A stretch of 64,000 nucleotides of DNA from Affinibrenneria salicis (GCF_008710095.1 NZ_VYKJ01000003.1:408225-472224); one strand, 5' to 3'; shown: positions 46,854-56,761, numbered from the stretch's first letter. Notes: generated by a model from the letters alone, not told the origin. Numbers and translations: made by a program.

Positions 46854-48464
46854 TTACCGATCGACGCCGACCCAGGTTGCGCTGACGTTCACTTCGCCGC
46901 TGGCGCTGACCGTGCCGGCCCACTCATCCCCGTTTACCGTGTACAGCGAGCGGGTATCATTCATCGGAAACAGCAGCTTCAGCGTGGTGGTAAAGTAGTA
47001 GCCGTCGTCGACCGCCGCGTTCCAGGCGGTTTGCGTCCAGTTGGCGTTGGTGATATCAATCGCCGCTTCGCTACAGCTATTGCGGCTTTCGACCGTCGCG
47101 CCCGTTGACGAGACGTACGACAAATAGGCCGGGATCGGTACATTTATCTCGCCGTCCGCCGAGGTAAATAAACAGTAGGGGATACCGCTGAGGGTGGTGC
47201 TGTTGCCCGTTACCTGTGCGGTGATGGCGTCCGCCTGCCGGGAGGCGGACGTCGTGACCTTGTAGTCAAATTCTATCGGCGAAGCGCTGCCGATGGTCCC
47301 CGATGCGCTCGGGTTGGCCGAGCCGTCCGTGGCGACAATGCTAATGCCGTATTCTTTCGGCGTGACGTTGAGCGCATTGGATGCCGTGAACTGGTAATAG
47401 CCGGACTCCGGCGTCAGCGCGTTAGTAAAATAGAAGGTAAACAACGAGTTATTATTGGAAATGGTGACGCCATTATTGAGAATATTGCTAAAGAACGTAT
47501 TGGAGAGAAATACGTAGACCGCGTTGCCCGAGGTGGTAAATACGTTGCTATAGGTCGTATTGGCGCTGTAGTCGTACCAGGTGGAACCGTCGCCGCTGTA
47601 TCTCACCGTGGCGGCCGCCGGCGTAAAGCCTAATGTGGCGGTATCCAGCACCATTCTGAAATATAATGAGGCGGTGACCTGCTGAGTTTGCTGCAAAGAA
47701 TAAGACACCATTTTGCAAATGACGCCGGACGTGCCGCCGACGGTGCCGATGCTGCACATGTCGCTGCCGGCATTCACACTGGGGGTTCCGTCGCTGGCTA
47801 CCCAGACTTCAGACATGGCGCCGGTGCTGTTAAGCGTTAAATGGCCGACTTTGGTGGCCGTGAGCGTGTAGTAGTACCATGCCGCATTGCTGGTCAGATC
47901 TTTGCATCGCCCGCCCGCCGCATAGTCATAATCGGTCGTGGTATAGCACCAGTTGAGGGTAAAGCTATCGCTGGAGCCAACGGATTTTTCTCGGAAATAT
48001 TGATAAGCCGAGGCCGAAAACGAGGCGAAGCCGTAGCTGCCGTTATACACGCTGCTGCCGGCCAGCGCGTGGTAAAAGCCGTTGGCGTCGGTCGTCGCGC
48101 CGGCAATGTAGCCGACGGCGGGGCAGGTGTTGCCTGACGTCATGCAGCGGATGCCGCGCAACGGCTCGCTGATGGGGGAATTATCGATCCACATATCATA
48201 GTAGGCATTGGCGGCCGCCCAGCCGACATAGCCCATGTAACCCAGACTGGTCTGGTTGGTCGAATATTTGGTCCAGACGTTGGCGCCGGAAAAGCGCGGA
48301 TCGAGGGCGCCCGGCGTAACGACATATTCACTATCAATATTATTTTCGATAAACAGGTAAGTATTGCTGCCGGAGCCGCTGCTGATGGCGGTCGCGGCCA
48401 GCGCCCCTGCGCCGTGCGTCAGGCAGGACAATAAAAACAGCGCCCGGCATAGTTTAATAAACAT
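46854..48464 (-). CDS. ecpD: Fimbrial tip adhesin EcpD
   Basis: A 536-aa secreted protein from the ATG at 48464 (behind AAAGGAGAG), with signal peptide ending GALAATA. It is rich in Ser, Thr, Tyr and Asn with a C-terminal pilin-like domain (INVPIPAYLSYV, SATWVGVDR). Length and position match E. coli EcpD (547 aa), the tip adhesin of the common pilus. Its start overlaps the usher gene by 11 bp. Confidence 0.86.
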   Translation of the reverse strand: MFIKLCRALFLLSCLTHGAGALAATAISSGSGSNTYLFIENNIDSEYVVTPGALDPRFSGANVWTKYSTNQTSLGYMGYVGWAAANAYYDMWIDNSPISEPLRGIRCMTSGNTCPAVGYIAGATTDANGFYHALAGSSVYNGSYGFASFSASAYQYFREKSVGSSDSFTLNWCYTTTDYDYAAGGRCKDLTSNAAWYYYTLTATKVGHLTLNSTGAMSEVWVASDGTPSVNAGSDMCSIGTVGGTSGVICKMVSYSLQQTQQVTASLYFRMVLDTATLGFTPAAATVRYSGDGSTWYDYSANTTYSNVFTTSGNAVYVFLSNTFFSNILNNGVTISNNNSLFTFYFTNALTPESGYYQFTASNALNVTPKEYGISIVATDGSANPSASGTIGSASPIEFDYKVTTSASRQADAITAQVTGNSTTLSGIPYCLFTSADGEINVPIPAYLSYVSSTGATVESRNSCSEAAIDITNANWTQTAWNAAVDDGYYFTTTLKLLFPMNDTRSLYTVNGDEWAGTVSASGEVNVSATWVGVDR

Positions 48465-50997
48465 GTTCACTCTCCTTTTCTTCCTGCCGCGCAGTCTGAT
48501 TTTGGCGGATGCAGAGAATATCGCCGAGCCATACGGCGCCTCTTGCGTCCTGCAAATCGAGTTCGGCTTCACAGACGCCGCCATTTTTTTCCAGCAGGGT
48601 GATGAACGGGAATTTTTTATCCACATCCATGGCAAACTCGCCTTTCTCATCGGTTTGCGTTTTACCGATATGGTTATGAATATCGGTATTCACCGCCAGT
48701 TTGCCGTCCGCGTGGCGGACGCGGCCAAATACGGTCACCAGCTGTTTGATTTCCGGATTAACGACGCTCACGTTGCCTGGATAAAGCACCACGCTGTTTT
48801 TGCGGCCGCTGACGATATCCACGCTGTCCTCGGCGTTTTTATCGTTCATTAATTCAACGGTGTATTTTGCGTAAGGGGGAAGGGCGATAAAATTGGATTT
48901 ACCGGACAGGGCATAAGTGCGCCCATTAACCTGCGCCGCAACCGTGCCTTTTTCCGTGAAGTCGGTGTTGACCAGCACGCCCGAACGCTGGCTGTCCTTG
49001 CTGAGCGCCACATCGCGGCCGGACCAGGCTACCGATCCTTGCGAACTGAGGCTCAGGTTGGTGTTGTTTCCCGAGGTATGCGTCACCGCCACCGTGCCCG
49101 CATTGTATTTGGTATCGTAAGAGGCGAAGCCATTCAGTGAATATTCGTCCGCGGTATAACGGTTGTCGCCGCCGCCGCCTTTGATCCGTTTGGCTAAAGA
49201 CGCGCCGGCGTGGGTTATCACGCTGTCGTCGAAGCGTTTACGGATACTGGCGTTGGCCAGCATATTGCCGTTTTCGCTCGACACTCCCGCGCTGAGCCAG
49301 GTCGCCAGCGGCATGGACAGCTCAATGTTGACGTATTTATCCTGCAGGCCATCGTCATTGCTATTGTTGTAGTAATAACGCTGTATGCCGGTGCGCAGAC
49401 GGATGGTGGCGTAGCGCGTGTTGTACAGCGTCTGGCTGTAGTCGACGTTGGTATATTGATTGCCGGTATAGTTATTAACGGTTCTGCTGAGGGACAGGCT
49501 GCCCAGATACGGCGTTAGCCTCCTCAGGTTTAGCGTGGCGCCGGCGGAGTAAAAATCGCCTTTTTCAAGCGGTAAGTTATCGCCGATGTGGCTAAATTCG
49601 CGGGATCCCCATAATGAGCCATAGCCGTCAGGGATGCTCAGGTTAAGCGTGCTGATGCTTTTCCATGAGGCGTCCGTCGCGGTCATTACCTGCTGGTTAA
49701 AGCTGACCGCTTCATTGAGGGACACGTTGACTTCGCTCTCGTTCACGCCGGTGTGGTCGAAGCCGTAGAGCGTGGATTTTAGCGAGACCCCGGACAGGTA
49801 AGGCAAGGTTAGCGCCGCCGCGCCGCCGCCAAGCCAGGTCTCTTTTTTCCCCAGATTTCTGCCGAAATCGCGGCGATAATCCATACGATGATATTGCAAC
49901 ATGCCGCCAAAGACTTGCCACGCCACCTCGCCGGTCAGGCTGCTCTTGCGGGAAAAGGTCTTGTTGATCTGGGCGATGCGGCTGCTGACCTGTTTGCCGT
50001 TGACCACCACCTGCACATCGACGTTGTAGACGCCGAATGGCAGCCGGGTGGTATCGATTTCATAACTGCCCATAGCGAAATTCTGGATACTGAGTAAACG
50101 TCCTTCACGATAGACGTGCACCTCGCCGGCGCTCGGCAAGAATACGGTGACCGGCGTTAACGACAGCGTATTGTCTTCGATCTGCGTACTGCTTTTATTG
50201 CCGTAGCTGACCCCATAGATCCTGCTGGAGTTCAGGGCGCTCATGCTGGCGATCGACTGTAAATTCCACGTATCAACCATACCCAGCGCCAGCCTGCGTC
50301 CCTGGTAGTCGCGCTCATACATGGCGCGATAAAGATTGCTGCTGGTGTCGCCGGTTCCCAGTCCGTAGAGGGAGCCGTTGAGGTTGACGTGGTTTTCCCT
50401 TAGCGAGGTTGTGTTATCCAGCGTAATAAAACTGCTGCCGTTGTTGCGGTTCGCATATTTGTTGTAATAACTGCCGACCGTATAATTCAGCACTGAGGAG
50501 AGATCGGTTGACGTCGATTCGCCGAGCAAATTACTGCGCGGGATAATCGATGCGGCAAGCGCCTGTTGGTTGACGGTCAACTCAAGATAAAACGACTTGA
50601 TATCCAGATTGAGGGCCGCGTCGCCGCCGAGCCGTAGCGTGGTTCCGTCGGTGAAGTGCTTATCCTTTAGTCCTGTTATCATCGCTTTCGTCGCGGGGGA
50701 CAACTCGGTATTATTCGGCAAATCCGCCAGCGTCACTTCACGGATAAGAAAACCGTTTGCGTCAATGGCGAGCGCGGCGTCAGCGATTTTCTGTCGGCTT
50801 TTTTTATTTTCCGTATCACCGTTGTATTTAATAAAAACGGGAACATTCATGCCCTGATACAGCGCATTAGCGAATATGCCGGGGATGATATACTCGCCCA
50901 GCTTGACCGAGGTTTGTTTCTCTGCGCCGAGCGAAGAATAAGAAATGAAAAAAATACCCAGCGCCGACGCTTTTATGCCACCCGTCCATTTATCCAT
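48454..50997 (-). CDS. ecpC: Fimbrial outer-membrane usher EcpC
   Basis: An 847-aa usher (E. coli EcpC 841 aa) with a signal peptide ending SSLG. It belongs to the alternate-chaperone usher group (TcfC-like). Segments such as FLPSAGEVHVYREGRLLSIQ and LPFGVYNVDVQVVVNGK occur before the beta-barrel, and a carboxypeptidase-like C-terminal domain follows (VFGRVRHADGKLAVNTDI). It secretes and assembles EcpA and EcpD across the outer membrane. Confidence 0.92.
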   Translation of the reverse strand: MDKWTGGIKASALGIFFISYSSLGAEKQTSVKLGEYIIPGIFANALYQGMNVPVFIKYNGDTENKKSRQKIADAALAIDANGFLIREVTLADLPNNTELSPATKAMITGLKDKHFTDGTTLRLGGDAALNLDIKSFYLELTVNQQALAASIIPRSNLLGESTSTDLSSVLNYTVGSYYNKYANRNNGSSFITLDNTTSLRENHVNLNGSLYGLGTGDTSSNLYRAMYERDYQGRRLALGMVDTWNLQSIASMSALNSSRIYGVSYGNKSSTQIEDNTLSLTPVTVFLPSAGEVHVYREGRLLSIQNFAMGSYEIDTTRLPFGVYNVDVQVVVNGKQVSSRIAQINKTFSRKSSLTGEVAWQVFGGMLQYHRMDYRRDFGRNLGKKETWLGGGAAALTLPYLSGVSLKSTLYGFDHTGVNESEVNVSLNEAVSFNQQVMTATDASWKSISTLNLSIPDGYGSLWGSREFSHIGDNLPLEKGDFYSAGATLNLRRLTPYLGSLSLSRTVNNYTGNQYTNVDYSQTLYNTRYATIRLRTGIQRYYYNNSNDDGLQDKYVNIELSMPLATWLSAGVSSENGNMLANASIRKRFDDSVITHAGASLAKRIKGGGGDNRYTADEYSLNGFASYDTKYNAGTVAVTHTSGNNTNLSLSSQGSVAWSGRDVALSKDSQRSGVLVNTDFTEKGTVAAQVNGRTYALSGKSNFIALPPYAKYTVELMNDKNAEDSVDIVSGRKNSVVLYPGNVSVVNPEIKQLVTVFGRVRHADGKLAVNTDIHNHIGKTQTDEKGEFAMDVDKKFPFITLLEKNGGVCEAELDLQDARGAVWLGDILCIRQNQTARQEEKESEHVY

Positions 50998-51008
50998 ATT
51001 CCGCTCTT

Positions 51009-51686
51009 TTATTTTACATTTATATAGGTTTTACCGTGCCAAATGCCTATGCGCGTTTTTTTATCCGTAATGTCGGTATATTTTATTTTGACGCTCATAC
51101 CGGGCATGATGTAATATCTTTCACGGCATCCTTTCCCCTGTTCCAACTTTTTGTCTTTACATGCGCCAAATGAAATAACCCGGAATGCCGCATTGCCGGT
51201 GTTGTATATATCGGCGCCCTCACGTTTGAAATCGAAGCGTTCGTTCCGTGGTCCCACGACTAATATGGTATTGATAACGGCGGACGTCGTCGCCTGACCC
51301 TGTTTGCTTTTTCGTGTATATCCCGACTCCGTAATGGGCTCATCCGTCCATGAAAGCCGGTAATAACGCTCCTTGTCGTCATTGGGGCCTTTATAGAAAA
51401 AACGGAAATTATCTTTAGCATTGCCTGGCAGAATCAGACTTGAAGGCGTGGATAATAACTCCACTTTGCTTTCCATCGGAATAATAACGCCTTCGGCCAT
51501 CGGAGAGGATAAGCGGTAAACCGTGACGCTGACAAAGCGTGCGGAATCGGTAGTATTGGCAATCTCTTTTGACAGACTGAATTCATCGGGCGCCATCATG
51601 GATGTCACTTCGCCAACATTGACAGCCTGAGCCATAACAGGCAGCAGGACTAAAACGGGCCAGCAGAAAATCAAAATCTTCTTCAT
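51009..51686 (-). CDS. ecpB: Fimbrial chaperone EcpB
   Basis: A 225-aa periplasmic chaperone from the ATG at 51686, giving the signal peptide MKKILIFCWPVLVLLPVMAQ with cleavage after AQA. FFYKGPNDDKERYYRLSW and NTILVVGPRNERF are shared with EcpE. E. coli EcpB is about 222 aa. It holds pilin subunits before secretion through EcpC. Its ribosome site lies just after a strong hairpin at 51697-51724. Confidence 0.88.
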   Translation of the reverse strand: MKKILIFCWPVLVLLPVMAQAVNVGEVTSMMAPDEFSLSKEIANTTDSARFVSVTVYRLSSPMAEGVIIPMESKVELLSTPSSLILPGNAKDNFRFFYKGPNDDKERYYRLSWTDEPITESGYTRKSKQGQATTSAVINTILVVGPRNERFDFKREGADIYNTGNAAFRVISFGACKDKKLEQGKGCRERYYIMPGMSVKIKYTDITDKKTRIGIWHGKTYINVK

Positions 51687-51696
51687 AAAAACCCCA

Positions 51697-51724
51697 TTAA
51701 AGAAGGGGCGAACCCCTTCTTTAA
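51697..51724 (-). terminator. ecpA-ecpB intergenic hairpin (attenuator or mRNA stabiliser)
   Basis: A 12-bp perfect stem, TTAAAGAAGGGG paired with CCCCTTCTTTAA, with a TTCG loop on the minus strand, then TGGGGTTTTT and the ecpB start. It could end most transcripts after the pilin gene, or protect its mRNA 3' end, so that EcpA is made in excess. This is a common design in pilus operons. Confidence 0.65.
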
Positions 51725-51767
51725 TTTTGAACAATATTAAAAACGCGCCAGTGCGGACGCTGTGCGA

Positions 51768-52346
51768 TTAAACCGTCCAGTTAGCGGTAAACTGCACCTT
51801 TACGTCGCCGCTCCAGTAGCCGTCCGCCAGATCGGCGAAAGCGGCCGCGGTGGAACCGTCAGAGGTGGCGGAGTCAATGGAAAAGGTGAAGGCGCCCTGG
51901 GTGCTGGTGCGATCGCTGCCGGCGTAAGCCGTACTGACCGCCAGCGCGTCCAGACCGGAAGAAACGCTGTTGGCGGTGTCGATCAGCGTTGTTGCGCTGC
52001 TGTTGCTCAGGGCGGCGCCATTCCAGGCGACGCCTACGTCCAGCGTGGACGCATCGGCGCTGCGCGTCAGGGTATTGCTGACAATCTGGGAGGTCAGGGT
52101 AAAGTCGGTGGCGCCGGACTGACCCTGAATGGTGATATCGAAAGCGCCGTCCTGGGTATTAAATCCCTGGGTGCCTTCCGCGTATTCAAACGTCAGCGAT
52201 TTAAGCGGGGTGACGACCAGGGCGCTGGTCGTATCTTTGGTTGCGCTCGCATCCCAGCTTGCCGTGGCGGACGCCGTGACGTCGGCTAAGGCGGAGAAGC
52301 TAATGAATGATGAAGCGGTTAATGTGGCTAAAACGAGTTTTTTCAT
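51768..52346 (-). CDS. ecpA: Major pilin EcpA
   Basis: A 192-aa pilin (E. coli 195 aa) with signal peptide MKKLVLATLTASSFISFSAL ending ALA. The mature protein has the EcpA pattern: KDTTSALVVTPLKSLTFEYA, EGTQGFNTQDGAFDITIQG, SNTLTRSADASTLDVGVAWN and the C-terminal WSGDVKVQFTANWTV. It polymerises into the common pilus used for adhesion and biofilms. The ribosome site AAGGAAG precedes the ATG. Confidence 0.94.
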   Translation of the reverse strand: MKKLVLATLTASSFISFSALADVTASATASWDASATKDTTSALVVTPLKSLTFEYAEGTQGFNTQDGAFDITIQGQSGATDFTLTSQIVSNTLTRSADASTLDVGVAWNGAALSNSSATTLIDTANSVSSGLDALAVSTAYAGSDRTSTQGAFTFSIDSATSDGSTAAAFADLADGYWSGDVKVQFTANWTV

Positions 52347-52444
52347 TGGAACTTCCTTTTTATTTGATGACCGATAGTTATTTTTACTGCAGCACTTGGT
52401 TGACTTCTTAGGAGGCTTTCCTAAGTTCTTGCAAACTGAATAAA

Positions 52445-52948
52445 TTAAATAATCAGCATTGCAATTTTTTTCACCTTCATCTTTCTGGTAATGCTTTGAA
52501 CGCGTGAGTAAATTGTTTTTTGTGATTCAATATTTTCTTCTGCGATAGAAGTAATGCTTTTTCCACGCAAGATGCTGTCTAATAGATTGTATTCCTTTCT
52601 TGTCAAACAGTTCTTTTGGTTTTCTTCGGGGATGTCGGGTTGTTTCCCCCTGGCTACTAGCTGTAGTTCATTCAATAATAAAGAAATTTCCGTCCTGGCT
52701 CTCACGATGAATATGTTGTTCGATGTTTCGCGAAGATATAAAGCAACAGGAAGCGTGTGCTCATCGCAAAAAAGCGTTACTTTATTTCCGTCGGAAACGT
52801 ATAACGAAAATGTTTTAGATGAAAAACCTTTGAAATTCTTACGGGAAAAGTCCAGGTAAAGGACGCTGGTTTGCCGTATTTTAATTAATTCAAGTAAGTA
52901 TTCGATACCCAAATCGAAAAAATAATGATTAAAAGGTGAACCCGCCAT
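52445..52948 (-). CDS. ecpR: LuxR-type fimbrial regulator EcpR (MatA)
   Basis: A 167-aa regulator with a LuxR-type helix-turn-helix in its C-terminal 60 residues (LTRKEYNLLDSILRGKSITS, KTIYSRVQSITRKMKVKKI). It is first in the ecp operon, 98 bp before ecpA, as in E. coli. It is shorter than E. coli EcpR (196 aa). EcpR activates the ecp promoter and represses motility in E. coli. The start is fixed by GAGGAG. Confidence 0.87.
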   Translation of the reverse strand: MAGSPFNHYFFDLGIEYLLELIKIRQTSVLYLDFSRKNFKGFSSKTFSLYVSDGNKVTLFCDEHTLPVALYLRETSNNIFIVRARTEISLLLNELQLVARGKQPDIPEENQKNCLTRKEYNLLDSILRGKSITSIAEENIESQKTIYSRVQSITRKMKVKKIAMLII

Positions 52949-53696
52949 TTTTTTACTCCTCAGCGTGATTTTTTTGCAAGCGCTGACCTGACAACAGCGG
53001 CCATATTAAAAAACTGTGAAACTTTTCATCAGGCGTTGCTGCAACGCTCGTGCGCCAGTTTTGTTGTTCAGCGACAGCTCGCCGCGACTGTTGGCCTTCT
53101 CCGCCGCATGGCGCTTGCGCCAGATTCGATGTTTCTTTACATCGTATTTTCTAATGTCCTGCTTCTCTCCGCCGAATATTTCCGCCTGGTGAAATCGGGC
53201 GACCAATGCGCATTTCACCGTACGTCATCGTTCCGGTATCAACGTTGACGCTTTTGGCTCGCCGGCCGATGCCGGTGTTTTTCGGGCAGTAAAACTGTAT
53301 GTCCGGGGGCCGAAAATCGAGTCAGCAAATCCCTGCCGGACCCGCTGCGCAAGATGAAAGGCGCGTTTGAGCATTAATCCGGCGGAATAACTTTATCGCA
53401 ATAGACAAACCTATTATTGTTGGTTTTTTAGTTTAAAATCGTAAGCGAAAAAGTTGAAATTCATTTAATTTATTGATATCGATTACCTTCTTTAACCTTC
53501 TGTTTTTGTCGTTAACGTATGTTGTTGACGTTATCGTTTTAGGCTGTTTCTCTCAATCAGATAACCTTCTGAGAAAAGGCCTAATCAGTTACTGTTGAAT
53601 GTAACCCTCTGTGTTTGGCAGATTTTGCATACAAATCTCTGCATTAAAACCTCCCATTTGGGAGTGGCGAAAAAAAATCTTATAGGCAGGAATAGC
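52949..53696. promoter_or_regulatory. Divergent region, ecpR / LuxR-type gene
   Basis: About 750 bp. The part near 53.4-53.7 kb is AT-rich and should hold the promoter of the rightward regulator gene; the ecp promoter should lie near 52.95-53.0 kb. A GC-rich middle (53.05-53.38 kb) has short open frames that I do not recognise and that may be gene debris. CTCCC/GGGAG forms a small hairpin at 53651-53664. Confidence 0.4.
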
Positions 53697-53745
53697 ATGT
53701 CTGTTTTTTTTGTATTTTACCTTTCAAATTGTGCGGGAATTTGAA

Positions 53746-54891
53746 GTGAAAAAACAATCTTTAGACGATGATGCGGTTGAAATAGCCTATGTACTGGAAA
53801 GTGCGGCCTGGGGGGAAGTAACCTGGGATGACGTGTTAAAGAGAATGGCGGAAATCATTCCAGGTACTTCATTGCATTCAGTTCACCATGACCCATTTGC
53901 CAGTAAAGCGCTGACGCTTAACTGGCATGGTGTTGATGACGTCATCGCAGAACAGTATAAACGTTATTATATCGGCATTAATCCGTGGGCTCCGGTGCTT
54001 GCCGCCCGACCCAGTGGCACTATATTTGCTTCCGAGAGGGAAATGCCGGCTTATATGTTTAAAAATACCGAATATTATTGCGATTATCATTGCAAATTAG
54101 GACAGCAAACTGCCTGGTGCGGTATAAAAATAGATACCGGACCCCGGGATAATTTTTTCCTTTGTTTTAATTACTCGCACAACGCCAGCAGAATTCTCGA
54201 TTCATATTGCGCCCAATTGCTATCCGCCATCAGGCAGCCGCTGCTAAGCGTTCTCACAGAGGAGAAGCGTGTTAACAACATACGGCAGCGTGTAGCTGCG
54301 GAAGCGGCGATTTCCTTGTCTTCAACGGACGCGTCACTCGTGGTGGATGAGAAAATGAAATTGTTTGAGATGAATCTTCGCGCCGAGGCGCTTATTTCTG
54401 AGGGGGCTTTTGTCCGGTGTCGGCAGGGCGTAGTTAGCTTCAGAAATAATGCGCTGAATGATATGTTGGTTGAGAAGGTTAAAATATTAAATGCTTCGCC
54501 GCTTGGTTCACAACAGATGTTCGGCGTACAGTTCGGCCTTAAGAGTTTAATTATAAAATTTACTCGAGTCAGTAACGTTCTCGGGCGTCCCTTGTTAAAT
54601 ACACCTGCGTTAATTTTAATTTCAATTACGGATGCCAGCCTCCGCAGAGGTGAACTGGATATGAATTTATTAAAAAGTCTATACGGAGTTACGGATACTG
54701 AAGCAAAACTTTGTCATTTTTTAGCCCGTGGGTTTGGTTTGATCGAATCCGCAGAGATGGCCGGCATTACCTATGAACATGCCCGTCAGCGGATAAAAAT
54801 AATATTAGGTAAAACCGGCACGAAAAATAAAATTGAGCTGATCTCATTGTTAAGTCAACTTATCTGCTGGGTGGATCGAACCGCAGGGTGA
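53746..54891 (+). CDS. LuxR-type regulator of unknown role
   Basis: A 381-aa protein from the GTG at 53746 (behind GGGAATT). The C-terminal ~65 residues are a LuxR-type helix-turn-helix (DTEAKLCHFLARGFGLIESA, YEHARQRIKIILGKTGTKNK). The long N-terminal part (WDDVLKRMAEIIPG, YYIGINPWAPVLAARPSGTI) resembles sensory regions of other orphan LuxR proteins but no ligand site is recognised. An ATG at 53697 with a good ribosome site is out of frame by one base across a run of eight T (53704-53711). Losing one T would add MSVFLYFTFQIVREFE to the protein. Low-GC codon use differs from the flanks, suggesting transfer. Confidence 0.78.
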   Translation: MKKQSLDDDAVEIAYVLESAAWGEVTWDDVLKRMAEIIPGTSLHSVHHDPFASKALTLNWHGVDDVIAEQYKRYYIGINPWAPVLAARPSGTIFASEREMPAYMFKNTEYYCDYHCKLGQQTAWCGIKIDTGPRDNFFLCFNYSHNASRILDSYCAQLLSAIRQPLLSVLTEEKRVNNIRQRVAAEAAISLSSTDASLVVDEKMKLFEMNLRAEALISEGAFVRCRQGVVSFRNNALNDMLVEKVKILNASPLGSQQMFGVQFGLKSLIIKFTRVSNVLGRPLLNTPALILISITDASLRRGELDMNLLKSLYGVTDTEAKLCHFLARGFGLIESAEMAGITYEHARQRIKIILGKTGTKNKIELISLLSQLICWVDRTAG

Positions 54892-55074
54892 TATACCCGG
54901 CAGGTTTCAGGCTGCGATACGCTGGCTGCGCTCAATTATTCTGCGCGTCCTGCGCCTCACGGAGCCGCCGGCGGCGGCGTTCACATCCGCCCGATGGCGT
55001 TCAGGGGTGGCGGGGCGGCTCGGTAGTTGGGGCATCGTGCCGGCAATTACGACGATCCTGCGAGATTGAGATGT

Positions 55075-55284
55075 TTAGCTCAATTTCAGCGCTTGTTCTA
55101 ATCGCCGCGGCGCACAGGATAAAGCAGCATCCGCTTTATCCTGATAGCGCGTTTGCCGGTTGTAGAGTATGTTCTCTTTCAAATCAAACTTATGCGTCAT
55201 ACGAATAGCGAGCTTGCTTCTTTCGGGCCGCAATGCAACGGCTCTGCGTCTGAACTCCGGGGTATTATCGTGTTGCCTTGACAT
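55075..55284 (-). pseudogene. Remnant of IS3-family transposase OrfA
   Basis: The minus strand from 55284 reads MSRQHDNTPEFRRRAVAL, then FDLKENILYNRQTRYQDK, a degraded copy of the IS3-type OrfA helix-turn-helix (TPEFRREAV, then L-x-x-ENTLYNW). The recognition helix is damaged and OrfB is absent. The GC-rich 180 bp to the left (54892-55074) hold nothing recognisable. Confidence 0.65.
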
Positions 55285-55372
55285 ACAGACCTCGCGCTCG
55301 TTGACGGATTTGTAAACAAAGCGGGTGCCAGAACAAGGACAGATCACACATGAGTCGCTTAGCGAGGGTGAC

Positions 55373-56761
55373 ATGAGGAAATTTATAACCACGACGCTGT
55401 TGTCCATAGCATTTTTCACGTTTTTTCATGCGCATGCCGCTTCGAATGCGTTATGGAACTCGATAAACGGCGACAGGACATATGAGATCAAGGCCAGCGG
55501 CGATGGCGTAGACATACCTGCCGGCATATCGATAGTCTCCTCCGGAGAATCACAATATGGCGGGGCGGTTCGCAGCGTCGATGTGTCCGCCCATCAAGGG
55601 GAAATCGCTACGTTGGCTGGCGACTTAAGGGCGGAAGGCGACCTGAATGGCGTGGCGATCTGGATGCGGATCGAAGGCGACAGTCCCCTGCCGCCGGCCC
55701 AGTCCTTTTCCTCAAGCGCCAGGCATGTGATACAGGCAGGAAGCGCAACCGAACGCCGTCAGGTACGATTGAAGATCCCAGATACCGCCCGCCGGCTGTT
55801 GTTTGGCGTGGTAGCGAGCGGACGCGGCAAGCTGGATGCCACCAATCTTTCCCTGAGCTTCGCGCAGCCCGAGAACGTTGCGTTGGCGTCGGACTGTGAC
55901 CTTTACGGGCAGGCTGATGCATTGGTCCGGCAGCACGCGCTGTTCGCCAATAGGGTCAAGGCCTCTGAGCCGGGAGAAGGCCGGCAGGAAGTCAATGGCG
56001 TGCGGGATGCCGGGTATGACCGCGCCAGAATTCGCGACTTGCTCGCCGCGCTAGGCGATCGTCACAGTAAGCTGCTCACGCCGGAACAGAGCGAACAGCA
56101 TTCGCGCTCCACGTATGCGGTATCGGCGCCGCAAGTAAAAACGCTTGCTCCCGGGATAGTCTACGTCAAGGTGCCCGGCATCCTGGGGCGGGATCGTGAA
56201 TCGGCGCTTGTCCTCGCAAAAGGCATGGCCGCCGGCATCGCGCGGCATGCGAGTCAGGCGGAAAAAGGCTGGGTCGTTGACCTTCGAGGGAACGTCGGCG
56301 GCAATATGTGGCCGATGCTGGCTGGTCTCCATTCGCTGCTGGGGCCCGGCGCAGTAGGGGGATTCAGGGATCGTACCGGAAAAGTAAGTCCCTGGATCAT
56401 ACCCCGCGCGGGCGTCGAAAATGGGAGTGCTGCTCTCGACCACGCTCGCGTAGCCGTTCTGGTGGATGAGCGAACAGCCAGTTCGGGAGAGGCGGTCGCC
56501 GTCGCTTTCCACGGCAGGGCAGGCGTACGGCTGTTTGGCCGGCCCACTGCGGGCCTTTCGACCGGGAATGCTTCGTTCCCGCTTTGTGATGGTTCCCTCC
56601 TCTTGTTGACCACCAGTCGTTTCGTCGACCGCAAAGGGACTGTATTCGGGAAACAGATCGTGCCTGACCTGTTAGTCGAGGCCGCGGCGGACAACGCCGG
56701 GTCAACGGTGGCGCGTGACGCTGACATTGATGCGGCGCAAACCTGGCTATCAAAGGAGTGA
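55373..56761 (+). CDS. S41-family serine peptidase, secreted
   Basis: A 462-aa protein from the ATG at 55373 (behind GAGGGTG), with a signal peptide ending HAHAAS (about residue 23). Residues about 30-165 look like a beta-rich accessory domain (SVDVSAHQGEIATLAGDLRA). The C-terminal half is an S41 (tail-specific/C-terminal-processing type) protease domain: ALGDRHSKLLTPEQ, VVDLRGNVGGNMWPML and the nucleophile region DERTASSGEAVAVAFHGRA, with Ser370 as likely nucleophile. It would act in the periplasm or outside the cell. It is flanked by IS3 and IS256 remnants, so it was probably acquired by transfer. The substrate is unknown. Confidence 0.84.
   Translation: MRKFITTTLLSIAFFTFFHAHAASNALWNSINGDRTYEIKASGDGVDIPAGISIVSSGESQYGGAVRSVDVSAHQGEIATLAGDLRAEGDLNGVAIWMRIEGDSPLPPAQSFSSSARHVIQAGSATERRQVRLKIPDTARRLLFGVVASGRGKLDATNLSLSFAQPENVALASDCDLYGQADALVRQHALFANRVKASEPGEGRQEVNGVRDAGYDRARIRDLLAALGDRHSKLLTPEQSEQHSRSTYAVSAPQVKTLAPGIVYVKVPGILGRDRESALVLAKGMAAGIARHASQAEKGWVVDLRGNVGGNMWPMLAGLHSLLGPGAVGGFRDRTGKVSPWIIPRAGVENGSAALDHARVAVLVDERTASSGEAVAVAFHGRAGVRLFGRPTAGLSTGNASFPLCDGSLLLLTTSRFVDRKGTVFGKQIVPDLLVEAAADNAGSTVARDADIDAAQTWLSKE

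Noticed and set aside
53006..53218. 70-codon minus-strand frame near ecpR
   Set aside because: No recognised motif, no ribosome site and no conserved neighbour; possibly gene debris.
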